From Adiantum capillus-veneris (lineage: Eukaryota; Streptophyta; Polypodiopsida; Polypodiales; Pteridaceae), in the NCBI GenBank assembly GCA_014529385.2, contig CM043969.1, forward strand, positions 23,190,446 through 23,254,445: a DNA stretch of 64,000 nt, written 5' to 3'. The stretch's first letter is position 1, and every line of letters starts with the position of its first letter. The translations under genes and the position numbers were made by a program. Below, one piece after another: positions 11,421-24,778 of this stretch. The notes under the pieces were generated by a model that made no database searches, was not told the DNA's origin, and saw only the letters and a program-made list of their open reading frames with translations.

Positions 11421-11799
11421 TATGATCCTTAGATGGTGAGTGACCTAGTGCGTATTTAGATCGCTCTTTTTTGAAGATTTATCTCTCCATTCCATTTACA
11501 CCTTAGGAGTGAAGAAGCTAGACATGAGGTTTAGTGCTTGATAGAGTTTAGAAGTAGAGGACTTGCTAGATCTATTCTTGAGAAGTAAAGAGGGTTGCAA
11601 GTGAGATAGCCAAAAGCATTTCATTCTTAAATTTTCTTACTACTTTTAGAGTGTTGTTCTTTTTTTCGTTTCGACTTTATTTTCTACCATTTTGTTTGTT
11701 TTTATTTTATGTTTCATTTTAGTACTTAGGAGGAGGGTAAGGAGAAACTACCACCATCAAATTTCGGCTGAAAGATTGAGGGAAAAAAGGGTGAAAGCT

Positions 11800-13900
11800 A
11801 TATTTTGGCCGAAATGACCATAACTCTGAAATTCTGAAAATTTGATGGTAGAGACCTCAAAAATGATCCAAATTCAAAAATTTGTGGATCTAGGGCATCA
11901 ACATACTCTCTAGAAGCAATCTTGAAAATCTGGCCAGATTCTGTGGAGGAACATGGATCGCAATCCATGTACCCCAGAGACCCTTTTTGGTGAAAAGTGA
12001 ACAGTGACATTGAGCATCAATGGGATATTGCTTTGATCAAGTTTTCTTGAAAGAAAAACTCAAAAATCGCATTAGAATTGGCTATTAGGGCAAAAACAAC
12101 AAAACAAGAAGTGTAGACACAGAAGTTGGGTTTTTTCAACTTTTTGGGATCCAAATTCAAAAAGGGGTGAGATTTGGCTTCTCCAAAGCATAAGCAGCAA
12201 ACGGAACAAAATGTATGAAAAAATGATGTCAAACATGGATCGCGATCCACGTACCTTATGACATTTGGGGCTGATTTTTGACAAGTACATCCTTGATAAC
12301 TAGTGGAACAACTTTGCCAAAAGGGACCACGTCAAAAAATTGAAAAAAGTTGGTCAAAATAGCTAAATACAGAAACTAGTCAAAAACCACAAGATAGACA
12401 TAAAAACTCACTTTTGACTAGGAAAAAGTTTTCCAAATTCAAAAAGATTTGGGGAAGAGTATCACCATAACATGGACTATAAGATAACCAAGTTTTATGT
12501 CAAAATGGAGTCAAACATGGATCGCAATCCATGTACCTCTCATAAGAAAAAACAATTACTGAGAATTGAGCAGTAGGTAGCTGGTACCATTTGGAACAAT
12601 TTTCTCAAAAGAACCATATGAAAAAAAGTGGTGAAAAGAGCCAAAAACAAAACATTCTCCAAACTGTCACAGCAAACTGTAGAAGTCAGTTTTGGTAGGG
12701 CAAAACTGATCCAAATCCAGAAATTCTTTATGGAGCAAGCTACAAACATCACAATCTATCAGCACACCAAAGGTCAAGTCCAAAAGTAGTGGAACATGGA
12801 TCGCGATCCATGTACCCTTGAGAAACTTTTGGACAGAAACTTTCCCAACCTGAAGCATAGAACATTGTGAACAAAAGTCCCCAAAGAAATTTTGTCAAAA
12901 AGGTTCAAAAAATGGGTGAAAAGAGCTAAAAGCAATTCAAGGTGAAAACCCTAAAACATACTTAGGGATTGACTTTTGCTTGACCTAAAGTGATCCAAAT
13001 CACATAAAAACCATATAGCAGGGACCAATGAACCAAGGGTAAGCTGTTTACCAAGTTTCAGTACATTCTAGCACATAGGTATAGGATCGCGATTCATGTT
13101 CCTTTGTCATAAATTGATACCGTATTTTCACCATAGCTAGAGGACATCAGAAGGATTCTATAGATCTTTTCAAAACTGAATCTGGATACCAAAATCCAAA
13201 CCAAAAGCCTAGAACTTCCAATTACTCTAAGCAAGTGCCAAAATTGACCTAATTTTCAATTTAGAGGACAATTTTAAAAAAAATTGATACCATAGGACCT
13301 ACTAATCATGCCGATTTTGATGGTACAAAAAAAAGTCAATTTGGGCTCCAAACATGGATCACGATCCATGTACACATAGTGACATCTTGACTTGAAACTT
13401 TCTAGGTCAATAGTGCATAAACAAGGAAACATATCCCCAAGTCTAATTTTGAAAAAAAAAAGAGCAAATTTGGGTAAAAAAGGAGCAAAATCGGTGATAG
13501 ACTAAAACCCGTTGTGCAAACCTAGTGTTGGCTATTTGACCTATCAAACCAAGTCCAAATCCAAAAAGATTTGAGAATTAGCTTGTGGACATAGTCAGGA
13601 ACAAAACTCCTAAGAGATCAAGTCCATATGTGGTTGAACATGGATTGCAATCCATGTACCTCAACCTCAGAATTTGATGAAAATTGGTACAAAGCCTGCA
13701 CATGACCTTGTCTACACTGTCAAAATTTGAGAAAATTTGGAGAAAACATTTTGACAGAGAAACATGGATCGCGATCCATGTACCTCAACATAGTGCGGGT
13801 TGTTTTTTAATGATCTTGTAGACATACTTAAGTACATCCCAAAACTCAAGTTTGAACTAAAAATACCTTCGAGAGGCCAAGAAACAAGCCAAAGTTCCTG
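11800..13900 (+). repeat. Leader tandem array: about 282-bp units, each with a 20-bp palindrome
   Basis: Eight copies of a palindrome (consensus acatggatcgcgatccatgt) start at 11951, 12233, 12515, 12794, 13080, 13352, 13638 and 13762. Spacing is 282, 282, 279, 286, 272, 286 and 124. The DNA between also recurs in weak form (for example ccaaattcaaaaa and gtgaaaagagc). Copies at 12794 and 13762 are perfect palindromes. The copy at 13638 is also perfect after paired changes (attgcaat). No gene is present. The array fills the leader between the primer site and gag. Confidence 0.9.
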
Positions 13901-14230
13901 TGTTCTGGTCTTGAAACTGTTTTGAGTGCTGTTTCAAGTGTAATTCACTAAAAATTGCTCTAACTTTTGATTGACAACTCTAAATTGAGTCAGGTATAGC
14001 CTGGAAGAAAGCTTGCGGGCATAGAGCTAAATTTTTCTAGGTTTCCTAAATCTAAACTTTTAGGGTATCCCAAGACCGGTTTCTAGAGAGCAAAAAGTCA
14101 CAAATTCTTGACTTTGGAGAGACCTAATCAAGGGTAAAAAGGGATAAGCTGCACTAATTCAAAGTGGACTTGTGAGAGACTACCTTGAGAGTTTTGAGTG
14201 AGTATTAATCATGAAAAATCATCCACCACC

Positions 14231-14310
14231 AAGGTTATCTACTCCACTTAGAGACATGAAAAACTCCACCAGGGTTATCTAGTCCACTTAGAGACATGAA
14301 AAACTCTGCA
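14231..14310 (+). repeat. 40-bp direct duplication at the gag start
   Basis: Two copies of a 40-bp unit (aaggttatctactccactta...) start at 14231 and 14271. The candidate gag ATG at 14296 lies in the second copy. Confidence 0.75.
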
Positions 14311-16762
14311 ATGCCGACAACAGTGGGATTGGGAGAGTACATAGAGGAGAGGCATCCTCTAATCAACAAACCGAACGTGAGATTCATTAAAGCCAATGAA
14401 TCCATGCGAGTTCTTACAAATTACCCTCATGAGGGCATATATAGATTCACAAACGGGGATCAATATATCTTCTACAAGTGTGTAGAACCCTATGTTGGAG
14501 AGATGCTATTCCATAAGAACCTCTATGTATTCACGTATACAAATGCTCATGAAGTTCAAGTTTTGATGGTAGATAAGTATGGTTGTGAGTAAAATCTTAT
14601 TGATCCAATTGACCTAGAGAGATATACGTACAAGGGTACTCCAATCACTACTTACTTTCAGTCAAAAATGATGCCAGAGTGAACATCAGAGAGGATTCCA
14701 CCGGGATTCTCTCCAAGACTAGAGGAGAGGACGAGAGACGTCTTTCCACGAGACCGCAAATTGGTTACATGGAGGACCGAACCACAACGATTAAGATCAT
14801 ATCAAATGGCTCAGTGTGTCAAGACAAAATATGATGGGTCAAAGGATCCATATGCTCATGTCTCACTCTTCAAAAAAGTTTTGAGAGCTGAACAGATTGC
14901 AGATTTCCATACTCAGTATGAGAGATTCGGGTTGAAATTACAAGGAACGGCTTTGACGTGGTTCCGACCACTAAATGGAGATGATTTTTCCGACATAGCA
15001 AAACTCTTACAAGAGTTTGTAGAGGAGTTCTCAAAAAGGGGAATCAAACACAACATAGTGTCCCAGATTTACACTTTCAAATAAAAAGTGAATGAAAAAG
15101 TGAAGGAAGCTCTGCTTCGCTTCAAACGGTACATAGAGAGATGTCATGTGAGAGAGCTACCACAAGAGGAGAGATTGTTAATTCTCTTCATAGAGGGCTT
15201 GAGTATTGAAACTCTCAAAAAGGAACTACATTTGAAAGGATGCACAACATTTGAGGAAGTCACTAGAGAAGCTCTTTATCTAGTTGACAATTGCAAGGCC
15301 TATGCAGACGTGATTGGAGATACATGCAACGTGACTAGTAGTGCCTCATCTCCGAAGAGTGAATCAACAACAAAGAGAGATGTTCAAAGTCCTTGCGAAC
15401 CAATCATTGATCAAGTGGTCGAGGGGGTGATTAAAAGAATAAACCAAGGCTATAAACAAAATCTAGATGTACGACAACCTCAATTGAGGAGATGTAATAC
15501 TTGTGTAGCACTCAATCAAATATGCAACAAATGCTAGGGCAACAAACACCTCTTCTGAATGATGGTAGAGTAGTAGTCAACTACGTTCAACCAACATATG
15601 TTCCACAACCCATCAAAAACCAATACTCCATGGATGCGAATATGCTCATGTTCATAGCCAATCAAGAGTATGGCTCAAAGAACGTTCTTATCAGACAAGA
15701 ACAACCATTGGCTGTATCACCAGCTATGAAACAAGAAGGTCCATGCTATGAGTGTGAAGGTGATCATTGGGCACGAGGCTGTCCAAAAAAGGGTCCACAA
15801 ATAGAATTATCTGTATTCTGTGAACATTGTGGAAGAGACCATCTACACCAAAACTGCACTAAGAATCTAGACTACAAGGGGAAAGCAACAATGAATGTTG
15901 TAGGCGTGATACCTTCTTCAATTAGATCCGAGGTAGAACCCTCCATTCCTTTAAACGTGATGACTCAAGCTCAAGCTGAAGAAGCTGCTAAAAATGCAAT
16001 CGTTGGCGAGGAAGCCACATTGCCACCTCAAACAGAAATTGAAAACTTATATGGTGAGAACTGGAAGATAATCATGGAAATCCAAACGAGACAAAATGAA
16101 AGCGAAGAGGTTGAAGGAGAAAAAAACTTTAGAAAATGAACTAATCAAACAAAAGAACAGTTCAAACACAAGCAAGAAACAAAGAAAAACACAAAGGGAC
16201 CTAAAGAGTCAAAGAGTAACTTGGGAGGTTCAGTCTTGGTCGAAAAAGACTTTGAACCTTTAGATGCAATTTTGAAGGCCTATGAAGCTAGGCTAAAATA
16301 CAATCAAACCCAAGAGGATAGATGGCTAATATATATCCTCATCTAGGGTATGAAAAAGAGAGGTTGCAAATGTGCAAGGAGCTCATCCAGGCAGCCCAAG
16401 ATCTTATGGGATCACATGTTCCTGATGCTCCAAAAATGGAGGTGATAATCTGCAAAAATATCCAGGAATTGGAAAGTCATGGTATTGTAAACAGAGAGGA
16501 AGAGACAAGAGTTGAGGCACCTTTAGATACAAGGAAAGTAGCCAATACCACATATGAGGTGGGTTCACACGTAGTGATGCCTATTCCGGAGGTAGAAGAA
16601 CCATTTCCACAATCCTTATGGGAATCAATCAGAAACCCAAAAGATAGTAGTGCTACTTTACAATCAGCACCTATCTTTGAGATAAACATGGATCACAGTA
16701 GGGATCAAGGGGGGGCCATCTGCAAAAGAGCCATTTGTAACAATGGGCTTCAAAGACCCTAA
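14296..16762 (+). pseudogene. Decayed retrotransposon gag with zinc knuckles
   Basis: One reading frame runs from 14296 to 15537, broken by three stops (near 14590, 14680 and 15082). It contains a Gag-like segment (KYDGSKDPYAHVSLFKK, GTALTWF, KRYIERCHVRELP, FIEGL). A frameshift then leads to 15501-16139 with CYECEGDHWARGC and a second Cys/His cluster (CEHCGRDHLHQNC). A last piece at 16322-16762 is in the third frame. No protease, RT or integrase follows, so pol is absent or truncated. Gag would form the particle and bind RNA. It belongs with the primer site at 11403 and the palindromic leader. Confidence 0.75.
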
Positions 16763-18563
16763 GGTTCAGCCCATTAAGACTTCCAAAATGCTAAGGTTCC
16801 GAAATTCAAAGGTAAGGTCCAATTGTCAATTCCCACGAATTATTGGATGCTTGTGGGAAGACTCAAAAGTCTTTCCAGTACATCCCTATCTTGATGGGGG
16901 CGAGCCCGTTTAGTAGGGGATGAGAGAGAAACACACACACACACACACAGTAGCAAGCACCCTTTACACAAAGGGAATAGGGGACACATGTCAGCTCCCT
17001 AGCCCAGTTGACCCCAAGCTGCGTTCAAATCCTGTTAGATGGCCATAGAGGTGGACCAATGAGAATTAGGCTAGATTAAATTTATTTTAATTCATTTCAA
17101 AACACTTGATAAAAGAATCAATAGAAACTAAGCTCTCTAGAATAATATTAAAAAGTCTTCCAAGGGGTCCAATGAGCATTCAGCAGCCCAATGGCTTGCT
17201 TGATTCCTACTAGCCAGAAGACTAAGGGGTCCAATGACAGTTTAATTGCATTATTTAATTACCTAAAGCTCTCACAAAAGGGTAAAGAGGGACACATGTC
17301 CCAAGACTATCACTTATGCTTGTCGATTATCATTGACTAAGCTTTGCAGGGTCCAATGGGATGCCACCATGAGTAAAATGCAAGAGGGGTTGACCAAGAG
17401 AGAGAGGGGGACTAATTTTGTCAAGGATTATCACACACACACTCACACAATCTCATGTGTGAAGCAAAGAAGACTCACTCTCCTTCTCAAGCTTTTAAGG
17501 AAAGCTCATCATCTACTCCAAGCTTGTGAGAAGGGAGGCCTACACCAACAACTCTTGGCTTTGTAATGCAAAACCAACCAAGAGCCAAGCTCCAATGCAT
17601 GCACATCTCCTCTACCATGATAATTAGTAGGTTATTCTAAACTATTATGAGTGATTATGTGAGGATATATACTTGTTTTTCATAAGAATACTCCTTCTTT
17701 CTCTCAATCTACTCTCATACCCCGCTAGATCTCACCATCGTACAAGGTGTGAGGTCTTGGGTCTGAGACTGTGAGGGAATTGATGTTGTGTTTTATAAGT
17801 GTGAGTTTGGTGCTTGAAGCTTCCATATTCATTGCACCAGTAGGATATTGAAGGAACACAACGTATTGTATTCTAAAATGTCTCCCTTGATGGGGGAAAC
17901 CTATAATACAAAGTCTTTTGGAGGGGGGACAGGGTCCATGTAAATCCGGTCCTCAACTGTTGTCAATAGCATAATTTCTATCTCTTTTGAAGTATTGTTC
18001 ATGCCTATCTAACTAGGTGTTATGCTTTTTGTTAATCTCTCCATCCAAGCACTCTTGCTATGCTCATTAGGAATCTATTCTAATGAAATGCTAACTATGC
18101 TTATGCTATTTTCTACTACATACGAGTTACTAGGCCATTAAATGTTACATATTTATTAGAGCATAAGGTTTCTCTTTTCTTGCTCAAGAAGGGAGGTCCT
18201 CAAGCTAACTATAAATGGTTGGTATTATTAATTGCAATTGAGTAAGTAGAATAGGGATTTTTCATCCTTGCAGTGCGCCTGCTTCGTACAGATAACGGGG
18301 CATCACCGTCGACACCTATGGTCTTGATAGTGGACTCCTACAAGGATTGCCTATGGCTTAACCCCTATTGAGCCATTAGAAGCTTAACATGAGCTGATAC
18401 TATTTTGGTGTTGAAAGACCCTCTCTTCTATTCATTGCAATTAATGATATTGGAGCCACGGGTACAGGAGCTTGAGTGCTTTTCTAAAGGAGTTAAGAGG
18501 AGTAGCAACTAGCGCTTGAAGTGCCAAAGTATGCTTAAAAATTTACACCTAAAAGTTGTTAAA
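16763..18563 (+). other. Non-coding stretch with CA repeat
   Basis: No gene seen. A CA microsatellite lies near 16930-16949. The phrase gg(t/a)ccaatg recurs near 17055, 17166, 17226 and 17349, and ggggacacatgtc recurs near 16980 and 17289. This suggests degenerate tandem sequence, possibly the LTR of the following gag remnant. Confidence 0.4.
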
Positions 18564-20840
18564 ATGGCTGACAATAGTAAAGAGAGTGAAATTAATGTTG
18601 ATAGATTTGATTTTGCTAATGAGGCAGACTATTAATGATGCCCCTATGCTTGTTAACTACCTTGTTTCTAGGCTTCAACAAGCCATGGGAAATCCATCTC
18701 TCCAAAGTGAAGTGTAACGGCAGCTATGTGCTCATGGGATTCTCCAAAATTCCCACCAAGAAGAGAGAGTAACTAGGAAGCCTCCTTGTGGGACTTCCAA
18801 AGAGGCCTCTCTCTGATAAGGGAAGAAGAAGAGGATCTGTATGAAGGGCTAAAAAATTTACTACTTGACGACGCATCTCCTTCCCAAAGGAGGACTCAAG
18901 TTACAATGGTAGATCCCTCACCAAAGGAACGAGAGAGAAATAAGTCTCCTGCAACCTCGGCGAAGATGGCTCCACGAAGACAGCGGGCAAAACGCTCTCC
19001 AATACCCCCTAAATGAATAAGACCATTGCACACTTCTCCACACCATAATTCAAAGAGGGATGACAGAAAACAAGAGAGAAAAAAGGCAAGGAAGAAGTCA
19101 CCCTCTTCTCCATCTTCTTCATCCTCTTTCTCTTACGAAGAAAGTGATGGTGCATACAAGGAGGAACAAGGGAAGAAAAAGGCAAGAAAGAGGTCTTCTT
19201 CATCCTCCTCAAATTCTTCCTCCTCTGAAGAAAGTGATGGTGCAACTTTCAAGCCACCAAAAAAAAGAGGCCATCAGAAATCCTATGCCACATGGAAGAA
19301 GTCATCCAAGCTCAAGAAGTTCAAAGATGGAGGAAAGAACATCTCTTTTGGTTCCTTTGGTGCTACGAACAAAGTCTTGGACTGCATTCAACAATTTGAA
19401 GTGGCATTTGGAGATGAGGGCTTCACAAAATCCTCTAAGGTATGCCATGTAGGCTATGCATTTTCAAAAGTACACCAAGCAATGGTGGTCTAGCCTACGA
19501 GCAAACGTGAAGCCCCACGAACATAAAAAGATTTAAGAGCTTCCATCATGAATAAGTTTTTGGCTACCAATGCCAAAGACAAAGTACTCACCGAATGGCG
19601 AAGTTTGAATCTCTCTCCCTATGAATATATTCACAAATATGTAGACAAGTTTTGGGACTTACATCATCTCAAAGCCACTGTCTTCAAAAAGATGGATTTT
19701 GGAGAGCAAAAACAACAATTTTGTGCGGGTCTAACTCAATATATGGTGGAGTATGGTGGACCCCATTGAGCAAGCTCTACGCATATATGAAAATAAACTC
19801 CTCGTAATTCTACATGCTTAGACTCGTGGAAGCACTATTTACTAGGAATTCCTTTCATTCTATGGGATAGATCACCAAAGCCTTAAGTACTTCATGAGGT
19901 AGACCAAGCTCTCCAACAAACAAATGAGGTGGGAAAATTTCCTTTTGCAATTTCACTTTCATATTGCTCGCATTGTTGGCAAGCATAATCAACTAGCCAA
20001 TGCATTCTCAAGACGACCGAGAGTGAATGCAATTTCCATAGCAACTTACAATGATCTATCTTCTATGATAGATGAGTATGCCATTGATCCGGATTTTAGA
20101 CATGTGATTTCAGCCTTGCACTAGGGAAGAAAGAGGAACCATTTACCGTACAAGATGGTCATCTTCTCTATGGCAATAGACTATGCGTTACTAGCTCACT
20201 ACATTGGAAAGTAATGTATGAATCTCATGCTCCTCCTTATGTGGGGCATAGAGGGATTCAGTCTACCCTAAAAGGGATAGAAACATATTTCTATTGGCCT
20301 ACCATGAAAGAAAACATACCAGACTATGTTTCTAAATGTGTGGTATGCCAAAAGACGAAGTTTGATAGATGGAAGCAACGTGGAATGCTTCAACCTTTTC
20401 CAATCCCTAATTCACCATGGGAGAGAATATACATGGATTTTTTCTTTGGATTGCCTAAGTCTATCCATGGGAATATGGGAATATGGACGATAGCAGATAG
20501 GTTCAACAAACAAGATCATTTTATACCTGTCAAAAGGACTATCAAAGCCCATCAAATGGCAACCCTCTTCATATCACAAATTTTGAAGTACCATGGCTTG
20601 CCAATGTCCATAGTGTCTGATAGAGATCCTAGAATGACCAGTAATTTTTGGAAGGGTCTCGTTGATAATTTAGGGACAAGGCTAAACTTCTCTTCGGCCT
20701 ATCACTAGCAAACGGATGGCCAAAGTGAAATAGCTAACCTAACAATTTTTTATCTACTAAAATCCTACATAATGGAAGTAGATCAAAGGTCTCAATGGGA
20801 GAATTACTTACCCTTAGTGGAGTATGCTTACAATAATACT
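18564..20840 (+). pseudogene. Ty3-type gag / RNase H / integrase deletion derivative
   Basis: Gag starts at the ATG at 18564 and soon shifts frame (NYLVSRLQQAMGN). A Ser/Lys-rich linker at 19026-19260 is followed by a Gag core (19340-19769: AFGDEGFTKSSKVCHVGYAF, then MNKFLATNAKDKVLTEWRSL). Protease and RT are missing: within about 150 bp the sequence jumps to the end of RNase H (IARIVGKHNQLANAFSRR, 19975-20035). Integrase follows at 20214-20840 with the H/C zinc region (YVGHRGI ... CVVCQK), WERIYMDF, VSDRDPRM and, after a stop, QTDGQSEIAN. Many stops make it inactive. The layout suggests a deletion that fused gag to the pol 3' end. Confidence 0.75.
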
Positions 20841-23800
20841 ATTCAAAGTTCAAGAACATCCGCGCCAAGCAATCCAAATAGCACGTTTATACACATACAA
20901 TATAAGGTACGAAATCACTTTCGATTTTGTTTGTGCCAATTTTTATCAAGTATATGCTCTCATCATACAAGCAAGGCTTGTGATTGTTACTCGCATCAAC
21001 GGGCCAAAAGATTGGTACAAGCAAGCTTCAAGACCCTGAATTATGGTGGAAGGGGAGGTTGTTTCAAGGGGTGTTTGTCAAGGACACATGTCACAGTGTT
21101 TGTCAAGGACAAATGGCATGTAAGGAAAACATTATCAGGCAAGTCGATGCGAGTACTTTAGCAAGTATATATGCTGCCTGAAATTTTCTTTTCCATGCTT
21201 ATACAATTTCAACCCTTAAGGCACAAGCCAGGCTCATGAGCATTCCCAAAATCATGCTATTTTTCTTTTTACTGAACACACGATGAGCAACAACCACTCA
21301 CACTCAAGCACGGCTTGAGTGAGCAATGTTCTCATTTAAAAGCAATGCTTCTTCTCATGCATGGAAAAGGTCAAGGCCTGGTAGTGCTTGAGAATCTCAT
21401 GGAGATCGGCATGGCCTGTTGCTAATCTTGATGAAGGAGGCAGCAGGTGCTCGACAAGACCAACCATTAACGACCATTTCAAGAAGCTGTCAAGCGAATT
21501 CTTAGGGCTTGTTTTCACTGGAGCAAGGATTCGTCTCCGTAATCAGGCCAAGCAGATATGGCTATACGCCGTTTTCGAATGAGTTTTTCCTTCCAAATTT
21601 CATGACAAACTGGTTGCAGCAACAACGACCAGGTTAGCCAAGTTTAAGTTTTTCTTGTTTTTTCCCTCTTTAAACTTTACTTGGCATTTACTCACATTGT
21701 GCAAAGCAAAGTTCTTTGGCAATTTCATGTGCAGAAAGGCTTTGGGGAACTGGCACAATAGGGAATATCAACTCACAGAATCCCTACCAGTTTAGACTGT
21801 GCAAGGCACTAATGGTTTTGGCTCTCATGTTTGACGCTATCACTCTCGCCAAGGGCTTAAACATCTATATGCAAAGCATGCTAACCAGGTGGCATGAATT
21901 CCACCGCTTCAGAGATTACGCTTCCGCTATAACACCAGACACTCTGTCACAGAAAAACTAAGTTATGGATTATTAAAATTTATGGTTGTTGTCAACACAC
22001 AATACCACTAAATGGAACCTAAATCTAGGAATTATTTCATAGGCAAAGTGACATATATTAAGTCATTTTTGTCAAGTCACGACCGCATACATGGTAAGTG
22101 GGTCAAGTTGTGGCTTGTGTTTTATGTTTCCTCTTTTGATGAGAGAGTTATATAGGAAAATTACTGCAGGCTTATAGGATAAGCTGCAAATCAGGCATAA
22201 GATGCCTAAGAGCACACATTCTTGGAACACACTCTAGAAATTTAAGAAAAGTTCATGAGCCCAGCATGCTCTTCTTCTCTCTCTTTTTCTTATTTCTTTC
22301 AAGAATAATGAAAACTTTCTAAGAAGCTTTTGATACATGTTTTGTTTGGGAGTCACCATGAGCCAAGGTGCTCTAACTCTCAGTTAGAAATTCGGCAAGA
22401 CACCCTCTACATTACTCTTCATCATTTCGTCAATTGAACACTAATTGCCATAAGGGCTAGGCGCCCCACATGCTGGCTAAGAGTCGTTGTCAGATCTCAG
22501 GTATGACCCAACGATTGGCATTCCTTGGGGGATTGTTCTTAAGATCGAACAGATCTATCCACTAGACTACACAACGACGTTAATGGACAAGCAAGAGTCT
22601 TGTCATTACGGATGTTTAGTGTGTCATTTTGCACTACATGTTTTTAGTGCGACGCTCGAGTTGAGTTTTTGATCACCTTAAACTCCCATCAGCTAATCTT
22701 TACCACGAATTATAGATGCACCAATAGGTTGAGACAACTTGATTGTCCATAAGAGCTAGGCATTTTGCTTTTGTGGATCTCTGTCTCCCTCTATAGCACT
22801 TTGGATTGTCTATGGACATAGTGTTTTGGGGTAAGACCCGGCGGGTGATTGCTACATCTCCCCAAACACATTGAGGGTCATAGTTTGATCTATCCCAGTT
22901 CTACTTTCAATGAAAGAAGCCAGTAATATACCATGGGGTAGCAGACAAATTCAAACTTTTACGTTGATTCCAATCATTCTGTACACGATTGGCTATGTTG
23001 GTTACGATTACCTGCTAGTCGAGCAGTTATTACAAAGGGTCTTACCAAGGGGTTTGACTACGTAGATTCTAATAAAAGGTTTTGGATTGCAAAGGCAACA
23101 CCCAGGGTTTCCAGTACAATGTTGCTTGTTTTTCACAAGTGGACGATGTGTTCCTCTGTATTTGAATACGGGTAAGTGAACATTCACTTCAAATCTCTAA
23201 GTACGCATCTATCAATTTGGTGTTATTCCATTTTTTAGTATGCTATGATTGGTTTTGTTTCAAGTCGTGTAAATACACTTGAATGTTTTAGAGCCATGCC
23301 AAGGGCATGTCGAAGCAAGTATTTTGAGTTGTAGTGTCCACTATAGATTATACTATTATGAATCCACTTGTCGGGTTCGATTTGGCACATGTTTTCACAT
23401 GGGATACAACATGGTCTAGGGACTCAAGGAGTTCGGTTTAGCTAGTGTGGAGCAATGAATGAGGGTCCCTCTCACTCTTGTCACAGAGTGTTTAGAATTA
23501 TCTCCACACACAAGTACATCTTGTACTTGAGGATGTTCTTTTTTAAACATCCTTACATGAGACATATTCCACATGTAGAGAATATGATTCTCTGGACTGA
23601 CACTCGCGCCATTATTTCAATTATGTGTCACCACAAAGTCCCTAAGTGCTGGTGAAATCTGTTTTCTAGACCATTTTCAGCACGACGTATCAGGAGCAAT
23701 TTTGGTGGCCAAAAATTATCGGATACTTAGAATGACTTGTTCAGGTACAAGTACTACTAAACAACATTAAAAATGGTTCTTTATACATATAACAAGGCTC

Positions 23801-24295
23801 TAAGTTGTTGATGAAAAAGTTTCATTGTTTGTACCTAGAAGTGATCAATGTTTCACTTTCTATTATGGTTCCGACGTTTCAGCAAGGCTTGCAGAAGATT
23901 GCAATTGAAAATCTTTAGTTTCTTTTTAGAACTATTTACATTCCTTTTCAATGCGTGCTAAGCGCATCACATTTTCCATAAGTATTGGCAAGGATCACCA
24001 TGGATATACAGGTTTCTGTTTTTTGCTAAATGCATGCACACTAGGTGTTATGAGCCCTAGTGTTTAGCAAAGGCTGATTTGGAATGGCATGCATATTCCT
24101 CAAGTTGTTGCTTATGAAGCATTTTTCACTCTATGTGCAGTATCTCGATGATATTACTTTTGGGTCTACTAATCACCAATAGAGGTCATGGCTCGATTTG
24201 GGTGTTTGTGGATTTTTCAAGCTAACCACGATGGTCATTCCGGACATTGTTGATTCCTTAACAATGTTACCCGATATTGTGATTCCCATTTACCA
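20841..24295. other. 3.4 kb without a recognised gene
   Basis: Only short ORFs with no recognisable motif were seen, and no LTR pair was found. It is probably old, eroded repeat DNA. Confidence 0.4.
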
Positions 24296-24617
24296 TGTTG
24301 GGGTTTTTCAACACACACAGAACTTAAGTGTTGACAACATGTCACACACACTAAAGACAGAGTTAGAAAAAGGCAAAAATATCCAACTCATCAGCATTCC
24401 ACCATTCACCAAATTCCGACACAGCGGGCTGAAGAACAAACATGAATCAAAGAGAAAGAGACTACAAAGTTGATTCATCTTGGTCCAAAGATAACTTCCA
24501 TTTCAGCCAAATATTACATCCTCGCGTGAACCAGCATGACCTATAAATAGGAACTTCTGACAGTTATAACTGTTACATCCGATTGATCAAAATCTGACTT
24601 ATCAAAATTCCGACTCA
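24296..24617 (-). repeat. 3' LTR of the minus-strand element
   Basis: 322 bp, the same length as the copy at 45729-46050 and clearly alike throughout (for example gttgacaacatgtcacacac and ttacatcctcgcgtgaacca). On the minus strand it begins TGAGTCGG and ends CCCCAACA. No good polypurine tract is visible on the inner side. Confidence 0.85.
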
Positions 24618-24650
24618 CTAATATATGACTGACTAAGAGTTGATTAATTA
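24581..24650 (-). repeat. 15-bp periodic repeats across the inner LTR edge
   Basis: GA(T/C)-centred motifs start at 24581, 24596, 24612, 24627 and 24642, a spacing of 15-16 bp. They include tgacttatca, cgactcacta and tgactgacta. The run crosses from LTR to internal DNA. Similar repeats lie at 39446-39500 and 46008-46050. Confidence 0.6.
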
Positions 24651-24778
24651 AAAATAACTACAAGTACTAATCTGGTGCAGGTTCAACACCTGGCACAGCC
24701 CGGTGGTGGATTTCCTTGAAATCCGACTTGGATCCACAATCCCTTGATCTGCATATTCTGCACCATCAACATTACTCT

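Noticed and set aside
11951-13781. CRISPR-like array
   Set aside because: Repeats are 20-bp palindromes in 282-bp units of similar sequence, not short repeats with unique spacers, and the context is a plant retrotransposon leader.
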